Shown piece after piece: positions 15,210 through 24,369 of a stretch of DNA of 64,000 nucleotides. Position numbers and translations under genes: made by a program. The DNA lies in contig CAJNBS010000004.1 of NCBI GenBank assembly GCA_905221065.1, positions 1 to 64,000 of the forward strand. The letters run 5' to 3'. Numbering within the stretch: position 1 is the first letter of the stretch; each line of letters starts with the position of its first letter. This DNA is from a bacterium. Lineage in GTDB: Bacteria > Bacillota > Bacilli > Lactobacillales > Streptococcaceae. A model generated the notes under the pieces. The model did not search any database, was not told the origin of the DNA, and was given only the letters and a program-made list of their open reading frames with translations.

Positions 15210-17843
15210 ATGGATAAGAAAAAATTATTATTGATTGATGGGTCTTCTGTTGCTTTTCGGGCGTTTTTTGCGCTCTATCAGCAGTTGGACCGTTTTAAGA
15301 ATGCGGCTGGCTTGCATACCAATGCGATTTATGGCTTTCAGTTGATGTTGAGCCATTTGTTGGAGCGGGTTGAACCTAGTCATATTTTGGTGGCTTTTGA
15401 TGCGGGAAAGACGACCTTCCGTACAGAGATGTATGCGGACTATAAGGGTGGTCGGGCTAAGACTCCGGATGAGTTTCGTGAGCAATTTCCTTTCATTCGT
15501 GAGTTGCTGAATCATATGGGGATTCGTCACTATGAGTTGGCTCAGTATGAGGCGGATGACATCATCGGGACGCTGGATAAGCTAGCTGAGCAGGCTGGTT
15601 TTGATATTACCATTGTCAGTGGGGACAAGGACTTGATTCAGCTGACGGATGAGCATACGGTGGTTGAGATTTCCAAGAAAGGTGTGGCTGAATTTGAGGC
15701 TTTTACGCCAGATTATCTTATGGAAAAGATGGGTCTTACACCAACTCAGTTTATCGATCTTAAGGCGCTTATGGGAGATAAGTCGGATAATATCCCTGGG
15801 GTGACCAAAATCGGTGAAAAGACGGGTATCAAGCTCTTGCTGGAGCATGGCTCGCTTGAGGGGATTTATGAAAATATCGATGGGATGAAGGCTTCTAAGA
15901 TGAAGGAAAATCTCATCAATGATAAGGAACAGGCCTTTTTGTCGAAAACACTGGCGACCATTGATCTCAAGGCACCGATTGAGATTGGTTTAGAGGATGT
16001 GGTCTATAGTGGTCCAGATATTGAAAATCTTGGGAAATTCTACGATGAGATGGGCTTCAAACAGCTCAAGCAGGCTTTAAATGCATCGTCAGCTGATGTG
16101 GCTGAGAGTTTGGACTTTACTATCGTTGACCAAGTCAGTCAAGAGATGCTGAGTGCGGACTCTATTTTCCACTTTGAACTCTTTGGTGAGAATTACCATA
16201 CGGATGATTTGGTTGGTTTTGCTTGGTCTTGTGGGGATAAGCTCTATGCTACAGACAAGCTTGAACTTTTGCAAGACCCGATTTTCAAGGATTTTCTAGA
16301 AAAAACACCTCTGAGAGTGTATGACTTTAAGAAGGCTAAGGTTCTTTTAAATCGTTATGATGTGAATATGCAGGCGCCTGCTTTTGACAGCCGTTTGGCT
16401 AAATACCTCCTTTCGACTGTGGAGGACAATGAAATTGCGACCATCGCTAGTCTTTATGGCCAGACTTATTTGGTCGATGATGAGACTGTCTATGGTAAGG
16501 GTGTCAAAAAGGCCATTCCTGAGCGTGAGAAATTCTTGGAACATTTAGCTCGTAAGCTTGCTGTTTTGGTCGAAACAGAGCCTGTTTTACTTGAAAAACT
16601 CAGTGAAAATGGACAATTAGAGCTTCTTTATGATATAGAGCAACCTCTAGCCTTTGTCCTTGCTAAGATGGAAATTGCTGGGATTACGGTTAAGAAAGAG
16701 ACCTTGCTTGAGATGCAGGCTGAAAATGAGCTTGTCATTGAAAAACTGACTCAAGAGATTTACGAACTGGCTGGTGAGGAGTTTAATATCAATTCGCCTA
16801 AGCAGTTGGGCGTGCTTCTCTTTGAAAAATTGGGACTTCCTCTAGAATACACTAAGAAAACCAAGACAGGTTATTCGACAGCGGTGGATGTGTTGGAACG
16901 TTTGGCTCCTATTGCTCCGATTGTTAAGAAAATTCTAGACTACCGTCAGATTGCTAAGATTCAATCCACTTATGTGATTGGCTTGCAGGACTGGATTTTG
17001 GCTGATGGTAAGATTCATACTCGCTATGTGCAGGATTTGACCCAGACTGGGCGTCTGTCTAGTGTGGATCCAAACTTGCAAAATATTCCTGTGCGTTTGG
17101 AGCAAGGCCGTCTCATTCGTAAGGCCTTTGTGCCTGAGTGGGAGGATAGTGTCCTTCTGAGCTCCGATTATTCACAGATTGAATTGCGCGTTTTGGCTCA
17201 TATTTCTAAGGATGAACACTTGATTAAGGCCTTCCAAGAGGGGGCGGATATCCATACTTCTACAGCCATGCGTGTCTTTGGCATTGAACGTCCTGAGGAT
17301 GTGACTGCAAATGACCGTCGTAATGCCAAGGCGGTTAACTTTGGAGTGGTTTACGGGATTTCAGACTTTGGTTTGTCTAATAATCTGGGCATCAGCCGTA
17401 AGGAGGCCAAAGCCTACATTGATACCTACTTTGAACGCTTCCCAGGTATTAAAAACTACATGGATGAAGTGGTGCGTGAAGCGCGTGATAAGGGTTATGT
17501 AGAGACCCTCTTCAAACGTCGTCGTGAGTTGCCAGATATCAATTCGCGCAACTTTAATATTCGTGGTTTTGCGGAGCGGACTGCCATCAACTCTCCTATC
17601 CAGGGTTCGGCGGCAGATATTCTTAAGATTGCTATGATCCAGCTAGATAAGGCTCTAGTTGAAGGTGGTTATCAGACCAAGATGTTGTTACAAGTGCACG
17701 ATGAAATCGTCCTTGAAGTTCCGAAATCGGAACTAGCAGAGATGAAAAAATTGGTCAAACAAACCATGGAAGAAGCTATTCAACTCAGTGTTCCCCTCAT
17801 TGCAGATGAGAATGAAGGAGCAACTTGGTACGAGGCTAAATAA
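15210..17843 (+). CDS. polA: DNA polymerase I
   Basis: PolA fills gaps and removes RNA primers. The 877-residue protein begins MDKKKLLLIDGSSVAFRAFF with a 5' nuclease domain (FDAGKTTFRTEMYADYKGGR, GDKSDNIPGV). A middle domain lacks the acidic residues of a proofreading exonuclease, as known for pneumococcal PolA. The polymerase domain carries SSVDPNLQNIPVR, DYSQIELRVLAH, NFGVVYGISDFGLS and QVHDEIVLEVP. TATAAT at 15198-15203 ends only 6 bases before the ATG and no Shine-Dalgarno is seen, so the mRNA may be leaderless. A start at 15174 would precede this -10 and is rejected. Confidence 0.96.
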   Translation: MDKKKLLLIDGSSVAFRAFFALYQQLDRFKNAAGLHTNAIYGFQLMLSHLLERVEPSHILVAFDAGKTTFRTEMYADYKGGRAKTPDEFREQFPFIRELLNHMGIRHYELAQYEADDIIGTLDKLAEQAGFDITIVSGDKDLIQLTDEHTVVEISKKGVAEFEAFTPDYLMEKMGLTPTQFIDLKALMGDKSDNIPGVTKIGEKTGIKLLLEHGSLEGIYENIDGMKASKMKENLINDKEQAFLSKTLATIDLKAPIEIGLEDVVYSGPDIENLGKFYDEMGFKQLKQALNASSADVAESLDFTIVDQVSQEMLSADSIFHFELFGENYHTDDLVGFAWSCGDKLYATDKLELLQDPIFKDFLEKTPLRVYDFKKAKVLLNRYDVNMQAPAFDSRLAKYLLSTVEDNEIATIASLYGQTYLVDDETVYGKGVKKAIPEREKFLEHLARKLAVLVETEPVLLEKLSENGQLELLYDIEQPLAFVLAKMEIAGITVKKETLLEMQAENELVIEKLTQEIYELAGEEFNINSPKQLGVLLFEKLGLPLEYTKKTKTGYSTAVDVLERLAPIAPIVKKILDYRQIAKIQSTYVIGLQDWILADGKIHTRYVQDLTQTGRLSSVDPNLQNIPVRLEQGRLIRKAFVPEWEDSVLLSSDYSQIELRVLAHISKDEHLIKAFQEGADIHTSTAMRVFGIERPEDVTANDRRNAKAVNFGVVYGISDFGLSNNLGISRKEAKAYIDTYFERFPGIKNYMDEVVREARDKGYVETLFKRRRELPDINSRNFNIRGFAERTAINSPIQGSAADILKIAMIQLDKALVEGGYQTKMLLQVHDEIVLEVPKSELAEMKKLVKQTMEEAIQLSVPLIADENEGATWYEAK

Positions 17844-17868
17844 AAAGGGGGCTAGTCCTCCTTTTTTG
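17844..17868 (+). terminator. Terminator of polA
   Basis: AAAAGGGGG and TCCTCCTTTTTT form a stem with a short CTAG-centred loop. Confidence 0.7.
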
Positions 17869-17927
17869 TAGTCAAAATCTGCAAGCCTTTTCAAAATATG
17901 CTATACTGATGAAAAAGGAGGATTTCT

Positions 17928-18365
17928 ATGAGTCAAGAATTTATCAATCCAAGTGATGGCGTGATTCGTCAGTATCTCGCAACGAGTAAAACCCTTGCTG
18001 TGGTGGGGTTATCAGACCGTGAGGAAACAACCAGCAATCGAGTGACTAAGGAAATGCAGGCTAGGGGTTATAAAATCATCCCAGTCAATCCCAAGGCGGC
18101 AGGTGGCGAAATCTTGGGTGAAAAGGCTTATGCCAGCCTTGCTGAGATTCCTTTTCCTGTAGATATTGTCAATGTTTACCGTCGCAGCGAGTTTTTGCCA
18201 GATGTGGCGCGTGATTTTCTCAAGGCTGATGCTAAGATTTTTTGGGCACAGCTGGGACTTGAAAGTCTAGAAGCGGAAGAAATCTTGCGTGCTGGTGGAT
18301 GCGATGACATCGTGATGAATCGCTGTATCAAGAGAGAACATACTCGCTTGATTGAGGAAGCATAA
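17928..18365 (+). CDS. CoA-binding domain protein (YccU type)
   Basis: A 145-residue single-domain Rossmann protein like the CoA-binding half of succinyl-CoA synthetase. It shows the nucleotide-binding turn VVGLSDREETTSNRV, then IPVNPKAAGGEILGEKAY, DIVNVYRRSE and IFWAQLGLES. Its role is unknown; family members bind CoA. An extended -10 (TGCTATACT, 17899-17907) and AAAGGAGG precede it, and a hairpin terminator (GGTAGC/GGCTACC) follows at about 18370-18392. It is likely a single-gene transcript. Confidence 0.88.
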   Translation: MSQEFINPSDGVIRQYLATSKTLAVVGLSDREETTSNRVTKEMQARGYKIIPVNPKAAGGEILGEKAYASLAEIPFPVDIVNVYRRSEFLPDVARDFLKADAKIFWAQLGLESLEAEEILRAGGCDDIVMNRCIKREHTRLIEEA

Positions 18366-18398
18366 GAAAAGGTAGCTGGTGGGCTACCTTTTGTGTTA

Positions 18399-18547
18399 TA
18401 CTCAATGAAAATGAAAGAGCAAACTAGGCAACTAGCCGCAGGTTGCTCAAAACACTGTTTTGAGGTTGCAGATAGAACTGATGAAGTCAGTAATATCTAT
18501 ACGGCAAGGCGACGTTGACGTGGTTTGAAGAGATTTTCGAAGAGTAT
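18399..18547 (-). repeat. BOX element, reverse orientation
   Basis: On the minus strand it begins ATACTCTTCGAAAATC and ends CATTGAGTA, with the boxA motif (GTCGCCTTGCCGTA) and the boxB palindrome. TA dinucleotides flank it at 18397-18398 and 18548-18549. The flanking TA forms part of the stop codon TAA of the permease gene. Confidence 0.9.
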
Positions 18548-19557
18548 TAGAAAATACCGATAAGGGTCTGCATCCCAAGGCTGGTGAGGATGATGCCTAT
18601 CCAGCAAATGGCTCCGAGGACAATGGATTTTCCGCTAGATTTGACCATAGCGACCAGATTTGTTTTGAGACCGATAGCGCTCATGGCCATGATAATGAGG
18701 AATTTAGAGAGTTGTTTGAGAGGGGTAAAGAAACTACTAGACACACCAAGAGAGGTCAGTAGGGTGGTTAGGAGAGAGGCAAGGATAAAGTAAAGGATAA
18801 AAAGTGGGAAGACTTTTTTCAGTTGCAATCCTTGCTTATTTTCTTGTTGGCGACTTTGCCAGTAGGAGAGAAAGAGAGTGATGGGAATGATAGCCAGAGT
18901 CCGCGTAAGTTTGACAATGGTTGCGGATTCGAGGGTATTAGTCTGGTAGAGATTGTCCCAGGCGCTGGCTGTGGCTGTTACAGAGGAAGTATCATTGACC
19001 GCAGTTCCTGCAAAGAGGGCGAAGCCTTCATTTGATAAGTGAAGCCAGGTTCCTAGAGTTGGAAAGATAAGTGCAGCCAAGACATTGAAGAAAAAGATAA
19101 CGGAGATAGCTTGGGCTACTTCCTTTTCCTTGGCGTGGATAACGGGCGCTGTCGCTGCAATGGCAGAACCCCCACAGATAGAAGATCCCACTCCAATCAA
19201 GGTAGCCAGTTTTGTATCCAGTGCAAAGAAGCGCTGGAAAAGGTAGGCAACAATCAAGGCTATTGAAATGGTGGACAGGATAACAGGGAGCGAAGATTGT
19301 CCAACTGCGAAGACTTGCGAGATATTGAGACCAAAACCAAGTAAGATAACAGCATATTGGAGCAATTTCTTGGAACTAAAGGTCAATCCCGCATCCAGTT
19401 GTTTATAGGATGAGAGAAAGGGATGGAGAAGCATTCCCATAAAAATCGCAAAAACGGGTGCACCAATGACAGGGAAGAATCCTCCTAAGTACCAAGATAG
19501 GATGGAAATGAGAAGGCAGGCCAAGATGCCTGCTCCATTTTTTGATAGAAATGACAT
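18547..19557 (-). CDS. YeiH-family putative sulfate exporter
   Basis: A 336-residue integral membrane protein with about ten hydrophobic helices, of the conserved UPF0324/YeiH family sometimes called putative sulfate exporters. Family blocks are present: [27 protein letters not shown], and [12 protein letters not shown]. The substrate is unproven. The start at 19557 ([10 protein letters not shown]) is preferred over 19569, which would add four residues, because an AGGTTCT-type site precedes it. Its stop codon is shared with the flank of the BOX element. Confidence 0.85.
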   Translation of the reverse strand: MSFLSKNGAGILACLLISILSWYLGGFFPVIGAPVFAIFMGMLLHPFLSSYKQLDAGLTFSSKKLLQYAVILLGFGLNISQVFAVGQSSLPVILSTISIALIVAYLFQRFFALDTKLATLIGVGSSICGGSAIAATAPVIHAKEKEVAQAISVIFFFNVLAALIFPTLGTWLHLSNEGFALFAGTAVNDTSSVTATASAWDNLYQTNTLESATIVKLTRTLAIIPITLFLSYWQSRQQENKQGLQLKKVFPLFILYFILASLLTTLLTSLGVSSSFFTPLKQLSKFLIIMAMSAIGLKTNLVAMVKSSGKSIVLGAICWIGIILTSLGMQTLIGIF

Positions 19558-19637
19558 AAGAACCTCCAAATAGAATCTGTTACCATTATAGACCTGTAAA
19601 CAGGAAAAGTAAAATAGAAAGTGGAGCTAACAATTAT

Positions 19638-19738
19638 TTGACAAGTAGTGGTAATCATGTAATAATAATCTTACAAGAACTGTAACGAAGTCTTGGCAAA
19701 AACAAAGATACTAGAGCTCCACCTCTGGTATTTTTTTG
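19638..19738 (+). ncRNA. Candidate short RNA with own promoter and terminator
   Basis: TTGACA (19638-19643) and TAATAA (19660-19665), 16 apart, are followed by a gene-less stretch. An imperfect hairpin (ATACTAGAG / CTCTGGTAT) with a run of seven T ends about 19738. A transcript of roughly 65-70 nt is predicted. No ORF or known RNA family is recognised. The rest of the gap to 19897 holds only the TATAAT (19862-19867) of the next gene. Confidence 0.4.
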
Positions 19739-19897
19739 TTGCGCTTATCTAATCCAAACTAAGTCCGTTAGTAGAGTTGCAATAAATTCATTTTAAATAC
19801 TTCAATTTGTTATGCTAGCGTTATTCTCCAATGTATTTTTGCGGTCGGGGGGCTTTTGTAGTATAATAGAGATACGTTTTGACAGTAGGAGGTATCT

Positions 19898-21067
19898 ATG
19901 GATTTAACTAAGCGCTTTAATAAACAGTTAGATAAGATTCAAGTTTCGTTGATTCGTCAGTTTGACCAGGCTATTTCGGAGATTCCTGGGGTCTTGCGTT
20001 TGACCTTGGGGGAACCTGATTTTACAACGCCAGACCATGTCAAGGAGGCGGCTAAGCGGGCGATTGACCAGAACCAATCCTACTATACAGGGATGAGTGG
20101 TTTGCTGACCTTACGTCAGGCAGCCAGTGATTTTGTTAAGGAAAAGTATCAACTGGACTATGCTCCTGAAAATGAAATCTTGGTTACAATTGGGGCGACA
20201 GAGGCTTTATCTGCTACTTTGACGGCTATTTTGGAAGAGGGAGACAAGGTACTCTTGCCAGCTCCTGCCTATCCAGGTTATGAACCGATTGTCAATCTAG
20301 TTGGGGCAGAGGTTGTCGAGATTGATACGACTGAAAATGGTTTTGTCTTGACTCCCGAGATGTTGGAAAAGGCCATTTTGGAGCAAGGAGACAAGCTAAA
20401 GGCAGTTATTCTCAACTATCCGGCTAATCCGACAGGAATTACCTATAGTCGGGAGCAGTTGGAGGCCTTGGCAGCTGTTTTACGCAAGTATGAAATTTTC
20501 GTTGTCTGTGATGAGGTTTACTCAGAATTGACCTACACAGGCGAAGCCCATGTGTCTCTAGGAACTATGTTGAGAGATCAGGCTATCATTATCAATGGTT
20601 TGTCTAAATCGCATGCTATGACAGGTTGGCGTTTGGGTCTGATTTTCGCTCCTGCAGCCTTTACAGCTCAGTTGATCAAGAGTCACCAGTACTTGGTGAC
20701 TGCTGCAAATACTATGGCGCAACACGCTGCGGTGGAAGCCTTGACGGCTGGTAAAAACGATGCGGAACCTATGAAGAAGGAATACATCCAGCGTCGAGAT
20801 TATATCATCGAAAAGATGACTGCTCTTGGTTTTGAGATTATCAAACCTGACGGTGCCTTCTATATCTTTGCTAAGATTCCAGCGGGCTACAATCAAGATT
20901 CCTTTGCTTTTCTGAAGGATTTTGCACAGAAGAAGGCCGTTGCCTTTATCCCTGGTGCCGCCTTTGGGCGTTATGGGGAAGGCTATGTTCGCCTGTCTTA
21001 TGCGGCTAGCATGGAGACTATAAAAGAAGCCATGAAACGACTTGAGGAGTATATGAGAGAAGCATGA
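19898..21067 (+). CDS. Pyridoxal-phosphate aminotransferase, class I/II
   Basis: A 389-residue fold-type I aminotransferase, probably acting on aromatic amino acids or aspartate (PatA/AraT group). The PLP lysine is Lys237 in [15 protein letters not shown]. Other landmarks are [33 protein letters not shown] and [10 protein letters not shown]. The start at 19898 follows AGGAGG. Its stop overlaps the recO start by 4 bases, so it heads the recO-plsX-acp operon. Exact substrate specificity cannot be told from sequence. Confidence 0.93.
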   Translation: MDLTKRFNKQLDKIQVSLIRQFDQAISEIPGVLRLTLGEPDFTTPDHVKEAAKRAIDQNQSYYTGMSGLLTLRQAASDFVKEKYQLDYAPENEILVTIGATEALSATLTAILEEGDKVLLPAPAYPGYEPIVNLVGAEVVEIDTTENGFVLTPEMLEKAILEQGDKLKAVILNYPANPTGITYSREQLEALAAVLRKYEIFVVCDEVYSELTYTGEAHVSLGTMLRDQAIIINGLSKSHAMTGWRLGLIFAPAAFTAQLIKSHQYLVTAANTMAQHAAVEALTAGKNDAEPMKKEYIQRRDYIIEKMTALGFEIIKPDGAFYIFAKIPAGYNQDSFAFLKDFAQKKAVAFIPGAAFGRYGEGYVRLSYAASMETIKEAMKRLEEYMREA

Positions 21068-21834
21068 TTCAGTCTATCACGAGTCAAGGCTTGGTGCTCT
21101 ACAATCGTAACTTTCGTGAGGATGACAAGCTAGTCAAGATCTTTACCGAGCAGGCAGGCAAGCGCATGTTTTTCGTTAAACACGCTGGTCAATCCAAACT
21201 GGCGCCTGTTATTCAGCCCTTGGTGCTGGCACGATTTCTCTTGCGAATCAATGATGACGGGCTCAGTTACATTGAGGACTATCACGAGGTCATGACCTTT
21301 CCCAAGATTAATAGTGATCTCTTTGTCATGGCCTATGCGACCTATGTGGCAGCTCTTGCAGATGCGAGTTTGCAGGATAATCAGCAGGATGCTCCCTTGT
21401 TTGCTTTCTTGAGAAAGACTCTGGAGTTGATGGAAGCAGGGATAGATTATCAGGTCTTAACCAATATTTTTGAAATTCAAATCTTGACTCGATTTGGAAT
21501 TAGCCTCAATTTTAATGAGTGTGCCTTTTGTCATCGGGTTGGTCAGGCTTTTGACTTTTCTTTCAAATATGGAGCTTGTCTTTGCCCAGAGCATTATCAT
21601 GAAGATGAGAGACGTTGCCATCTCAATCCCAACATCCCTTATCTTCTTAATCAATTTCAAGCCATTGATTTTGAGACCTTGGAGACTATTTCGCTCAAGC
21701 CTGAAATTAAGCAAGAGCTACGCCAATTTATGGATCAGCTCTACGAAGAATACGTGGGGATTCATCTAAAATCAAAGAAATTTATTGATTCCCTAGCAGA
21801 CTGGGGACAATTACTAAAAGAGGAAAAGAAATGA
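21064..21834 (+). CDS. recO: DNA repair protein RecO
   Basis: RecO loads RecA onto SSB-coated single-stranded DNA together with RecR. The 256-residue protein has the N-terminal OB fold ([22 protein letters not shown]), a helical middle, and a Cys cluster (CAFCHRVG ... CLCPEH) of the RecO zinc-binding region. It overlaps the aminotransferase stop and plsX start by 4 bases each, indicating tight translational coupling. Confidence 0.93.
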   Translation: MIQSITSQGLVLYNRNFREDDKLVKIFTEQAGKRMFFVKHAGQSKLAPVIQPLVLARFLLRINDDGLSYIEDYHEVMTFPKINSDLFVMAYATYVAALADASLQDNQQDAPLFAFLRKTLELMEAGIDYQVLTNIFEIQILTRFGISLNFNECAFCHRVGQAFDFSFKYGACLCPEHYHEDERRCHLNPNIPYLLNQFQAIDFETLETISLKPEIKQELRQFMDQLYEEYVGIHLKSKKFIDSLADWGQLLKEEKK

Positions 21835-22823
21835 AAAAAATCGCAGTAGATGCCATGGGGGGCGATTACGCACCTCAAGCCATCGTTGAGGGTGTCAATC
21901 AAGCCCTGGCTGACTTTTCAGATATTGAGGTTCAACTTTACGGAGATGAAGCTAAAATCAAGCAATATCTGACAGCGACAGAGCGCGTCAGTATTATCCA
22001 TACGGATGAGAAGATTGATTCGGACGATGAACCTACGAGAGCTATTCGGAAGAAGAAAAATGCTAGCATGGTCTTGGCAGCCAAGGCTGTCAAAGAGGGT
22101 GAAGCAGACGCTGTTCTTTCGGCTGGGAATACAGGTGCCTTGTTGGCAGCAGGATTTTTCATCGTGGGTCGTATCAAGAATATCGATCGACCTGGGCTTA
22201 TGTCGACCTTGCCGACTGTAGATGGGAAAGGTTTTGACATGCTAGACCTCGGTGCCAATGCGGAAAATACAGCCCAGCACCTCCATCAATACGCTGTCCT
22301 CGGTTCCTTTTATGCTAAAAATGTCCGTGGCATTGCGCAACCACGTGTTGGCTTGCTCAACAACGGAACAGAGAGTAGTAAGGGAGACCCACTTCGCAAG
22401 GAAACCTATGAATTACTAGCGGCTGATGAAAGTTTGAATTTTATCGGAAATGTGGAAGCACGTGATTTAATGAATGGTGTTGCGGATGTTGTTGTGGCAG
22501 ATGGTTTCACGGGAAACGCTGTGCTCAAATCCATTGAAGGAACAGCTATGGGAATCATGGGTTTGCTCAAGACCGCTATTACAGGTGGTGGTCTTCGAGC
22601 GAAACTAGGCGCCCTCCTTCTCAAGGACAGCCTCAGAGATTTGAAAAAACAGCTCAACTACTCAGATGTTGGTGGAGCAGTCTTGTTTGGTGTCAAGGCA
22701 CCGGTTGTCAAGACTCATGGCTCAAGCGATGCCAAGGCTGTGTATAGTACAATCCGCCAGATTCGTACCATGCTAGAAACAGACGTAGTTGCCCAGACTG
22801 CGCGCGAATTTTCAGGAGAATAA
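21831..22823 (+). CDS. plsX: Phosphate acyltransferase PlsX
   Basis: PlsX turns acyl-ACP into acyl-phosphate, the first step of phosphatidic acid synthesis in Firmicutes. The 330-residue protein shows the family blocks [56 protein letters not shown] and [11 protein letters not shown]. It is encoded directly before an acyl carrier protein gene, its likely partner. Confidence 0.96.
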   Translation: MKKIAVDAMGGDYAPQAIVEGVNQALADFSDIEVQLYGDEAKIKQYLTATERVSIIHTDEKIDSDDEPTRAIRKKKNASMVLAAKAVKEGEADAVLSAGNTGALLAAGFFIVGRIKNIDRPGLMSTLPTVDGKGFDMLDLGANAENTAQHLHQYAVLGSFYAKNVRGIAQPRVGLLNNGTESSKGDPLRKETYELLAADESLNFIGNVEARDLMNGVADVVVADGFTGNAVLKSIEGTAMGIMGLLKTAITGGGLRAKLGALLLKDSLRDLKKQLNYSDVGGAVLFGVKAPVVKTHGSSDAKAVYSTIRQIRTMLETDVVAQTAREFSGE

Positions 22824-22828
22824 AAGAG

Positions 22829-23065
22829 ATGACAGAAAAAGAAATTTTTGACCGTATTGTGACCATTATCCAAGAGCGACAGGGAGAGGACTTTGTCGTG
22901 ACAGAATCCTTGAGTCTGAAAGACGATTTGGATGCGGACTCAGTTGACTTGATGGAGTTTATCTTGACACTGGAAGATGAATTTAATATCGAAATCAGCG
23001 ATGAGGAAATTGACCAACTGCAAAGTGTAGGAGATGTGGTAGAAGTCGTCAAAAGTAAAGAATAG
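22829..23065 (+). CDS. acpP: Acyl carrier protein
   Basis: A 78-residue acidic helical protein. The 4'-phosphopantetheine serine is Ser38 in the motif LDADSVDLMEF. The start ATG follows AAAAGAG, 5 bases after plsX. This is probably the second streptococcal ACP, linked to PlsX rather than to the main fatty-acid operon. A terminator at 23071-23098 closes the operon. Confidence 0.95.
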   Translation: MTEKEIFDRIVTIIQERQGEDFVVTESLSLKDDLDADSVDLMEFILTLEDEFNIEISDEEIDQLQSVGDVVEVVKSKE

Positions 23066-23070
23066 CAAGA

Positions 23071-23098
23071 AGCAACATGCAAGTCGTGTTGCTTTTTT
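23071..23098 (+). terminator. Terminator of the acp operon
   Basis: AGCAACA and TGTTGCT form a 7-bp stem followed by six T. Confidence 0.88.
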
Positions 23099-23140
23099 AT
23101 TGTCAGGGAAAATAAAAAATTTAGAACTTTTAGTGGGAAT

Positions 23141-23148
23141 TACGAATA
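23141..23148 (+). promoter_or_regulatory. Perfect cin-box (sigma-X promoter) of peptide unit 1
   Basis: TACGAATA is an exact copy of the late-competence consensus, 31 bases before the first small ORF. Three further units repeat it as TTCGAATA at 23263-23270, 23389-23396 and 23514-23521, each 35 bases before its start codon and followed by GATAAGTAAGAGG or near-identical bases. Confidence 0.75.
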
Positions 23149-23178
23149 GATAGATAAGGAAGAAAAAGAGGAGTATTT

Positions 23179-23229
23179 ATGTATGTGACTGGTTTTTATC
23201 TGTGGTTTATTAAGTTATTTTTTAAATAA
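23179..23229 (+). CDS. 16-residue hydrophobic peptide, unit 1
   Basis: MYVTGFYLWFIKLFFK: hydrophobic and aromatic, with two lysines near the C-terminus and no signal or double-glycine leader. The ribosome site AGAGGAG is well placed. It is the first of three ORFs of identical length, each with its own cin-box-like promoter. Function unknown; a small membrane-active peptide, leaderless bacteriocin or signal are possibilities only. Confidence 0.55.
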   Translation: MYVTGFYLWFIKLFFK

Positions 23230-23304
23230 AATTTAATTTCGTTGTACATTTTCGAATTGTTTTTCGAATAGATAAGTAAGAGGAAAAGGAAAGGAGTTTG
23301 CTTC

Positions 23305-23355
23305 ATGTATTTACCAATCTTGTATCCGTGGTTTATTAAATTATTTTTTAAATAA
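23305..23355 (+). CDS. 16-residue hydrophobic peptide, unit 2
   Basis: MYLPILYPWFIKLFFK. Same length and C-terminal half (WFIKLFFK) as unit 1, with AAAGGAG upstream. Unit length is about 126 bases and includes the promoter TTCGAATA (23263-23270). Preservation of the frame and stop argues that it is translated. Confidence 0.6.
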   Translation: MYLPILYPWFIKLFFK

Positions 23356-23430
23356 AATTTAATTTTGTTGTTTATTTTCGAATTCTTTTTCGAATAAATA
23401 AGTGAGAGGAAAAGGAAAGGAGCCTGGTTT

Positions 23431-23481
23431 ATGTATCTACCAATCTTGTATCCGTGGTTTACTAAATTATTTTTCAAATAA
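23431..23481 (+). CDS. 16-residue hydrophobic peptide, unit 3
   Basis: MYLPILYPWFTKLFFK, differing from unit 2 by one residue. At DNA level the differences include the silent TTA/CTA (codon 3) and TTT/TTC (codon 15) changes, suggesting selection on the peptide. Promoter-like TTCGAATA at 23389-23396 and ribosome site AAAGGAG. Confidence 0.6.
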   Translation: MYLPILYPWFTKLFFK

Positions 23482-23555
23482 ATTTAATTTAGTTGTACAT
23501 TTTCGAAATTTTTTTCGAATAGATAAGTAAGAGGAAAAAAGAAAGGAATAAAATA

Positions 23556-23684
23556 ATGAAAGAACATTACTATGGATTTGTTGAGCTAACTTCGGAAGAA
23601 TTGACCGATATTCAAGGTGGAGAAAATTGGACAAAGACCCTTGTAGATTGGTACATTGGATTTCGTAGAGGTTTTGGTTTTTAG
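23556..23684 (+). CDS. Double-glycine-leader bacteriocin-like peptide
   Basis: A 42-residue precursor. The leader MKEHYYGFVELTSEELTDIQGG has the typical L-S/T-EEL-IQGG pattern; after the GG comes a 20-residue mature part, ENWTKTLVDWYIGFRRGFGF, amphipathic and cationic. Transcribed from the fourth cin-box-like promoter (23514-23521). It should be processed and exported by a C39-peptidase ABC transporter such as the ComAB encoded 2.3 kb downstream. It may form a two-peptide bacteriocin with the next ORF. Confidence 0.8.
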   Translation: MKEHYYGFVELTSEELTDIQGGENWTKTLVDWYIGFRRGFGF

Positions 23685-23695
23685 GAGGATAAGAG

Positions 23696-23836
23696 ATGAA
23701 TGAAATGAATGATAAGTATACTATTGAAGTATTAAAGGAAAGCGACTTAGCCTTGCTGGTGGGTGGTAGCAAGGAAAGCTATCAACGGGGTTTAAATACA
23801 GGTCTATGGTTACGTCGTGCATTATTTGGATTTTAA
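23696..23836 (+). CDS. Double-glycine-leader bacteriocin-like peptide
   Basis: A 46-residue precursor beginning MNEMNDKYTIEVLKESDLA with a GG at residues 23-24 (LLVGG). The mature part SKESYQRGLNTGLWLRRALFGF is cationic and ends in GF like the preceding peptide. GGAGG lies 5 bases upstream, and the gap to the previous ORF is 11 bases, so they are translated from one message. Confidence 0.75.
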   Translation: MNEMNDKYTIEVLKESDLALLVGGSKESYQRGLNTGLWLRRALFGF

Positions 23837-23946
23837 GAAAACATTTAGAGAGTAAAATTTACCTACAATAATGAACAGAATATATGAAAAAGGAAATACA
23901 AATAACTACCTTTTTCAATCGTTAAGAATCAAAAAAGGAGAATAAG

Positions 23947-24129
23947 ATGGAACAAATTAAAAATATGGAAAATAGTTTTCATGTAATGAGTCATGAGGAA
24001 TTGGCCGATGTAGAAGGAGGCTTGCTATTTGGTCTGGCAGTAGTTGGAGGAGTCGCAATTGCAGGAACGTTTTTATTGGGTGCGGTAGATGGTGCTTCAG
24101 GAGCACATGCTAAGCGTCGTGGACGTTAA
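23947..24129 (+). CDS. Double-glycine-leader class II bacteriocin-like peptide
   Basis: 60 residues. The leader contains FHVMSHEELADVEGG. The mature part, LLFGLAVVGGVAIAGTFLL onward, is Gly/Ala-rich and hydrophobic with a basic tail AHAKRRGR. This is the pattern of Blp-type class IIb bacteriocins. Ribosome site AAAAGGAG at about 23934-23941. Confidence 0.82.
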   Translation: MEQIKNMENSFHVMSHEELADVEGGLLFGLAVVGGVAIAGTFLLGAVDGASGAHAKRRGR

Positions 24130-24148
24130 CAGGGAAGGAAGAGCGCTG

Positions 24149-24337
24149 ATGGAACGCATGATAGAAAGTTGGATTACTAGGGTAGAGACCTTTTACAGTT
24201 TGCAGTCAATTCCTGTAAAAGTATTGATTTTCATAGTTGGAGTAGTTGGGGTTTATGCTTTAGGGACATTACTTTTAGGACCGGTTTATTGGGCGGGACA
24301 GAAGTTTGGCGAAATGGTTTACAATTATTTATTTTAA
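24149..24337 (+). CDS. Small single-span membrane protein of the bacteriocin locus
   Basis: 62 residues from the ATG at 24149, which follows GGGAAGGAAGAG; a frame-open extension to 24089 overlaps the previous gene and is unlikely. One hydrophobic helix, VLIFIVGVVGVYALGTLLLG, then an aromatic tail. Lacking a GG leader, it may be an immunity protein, but no family is recognised. Confidence 0.6.
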   Translation: MERMIESWITRVETFYSLQSIPVKVLIFIVGVVGVYALGTLLLGPVYWAGQKFGEMVYNYLF

Positions 24338-24369
24338 TAAAAAATTATAGATAAAGAGGAACAAATACA

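Noticed and set aside
23179-23481. 16-residue peptides as Rgg-type SHP pheromones
   Set aside because: They lack the charged N-terminus and export-type helix of SHP precursors, and no rgg gene is next to them. A signalling role is not excluded, but this family does not fit.
23196-23772. Two minus-strand ORFs of 93 and 101 codons with internal repeats
   Set aside because: They are antisense to the tandem 16-residue peptide units and the GG-peptide genes. Their repetition only mirrors the repeated DNA; no ribosome sites are present.
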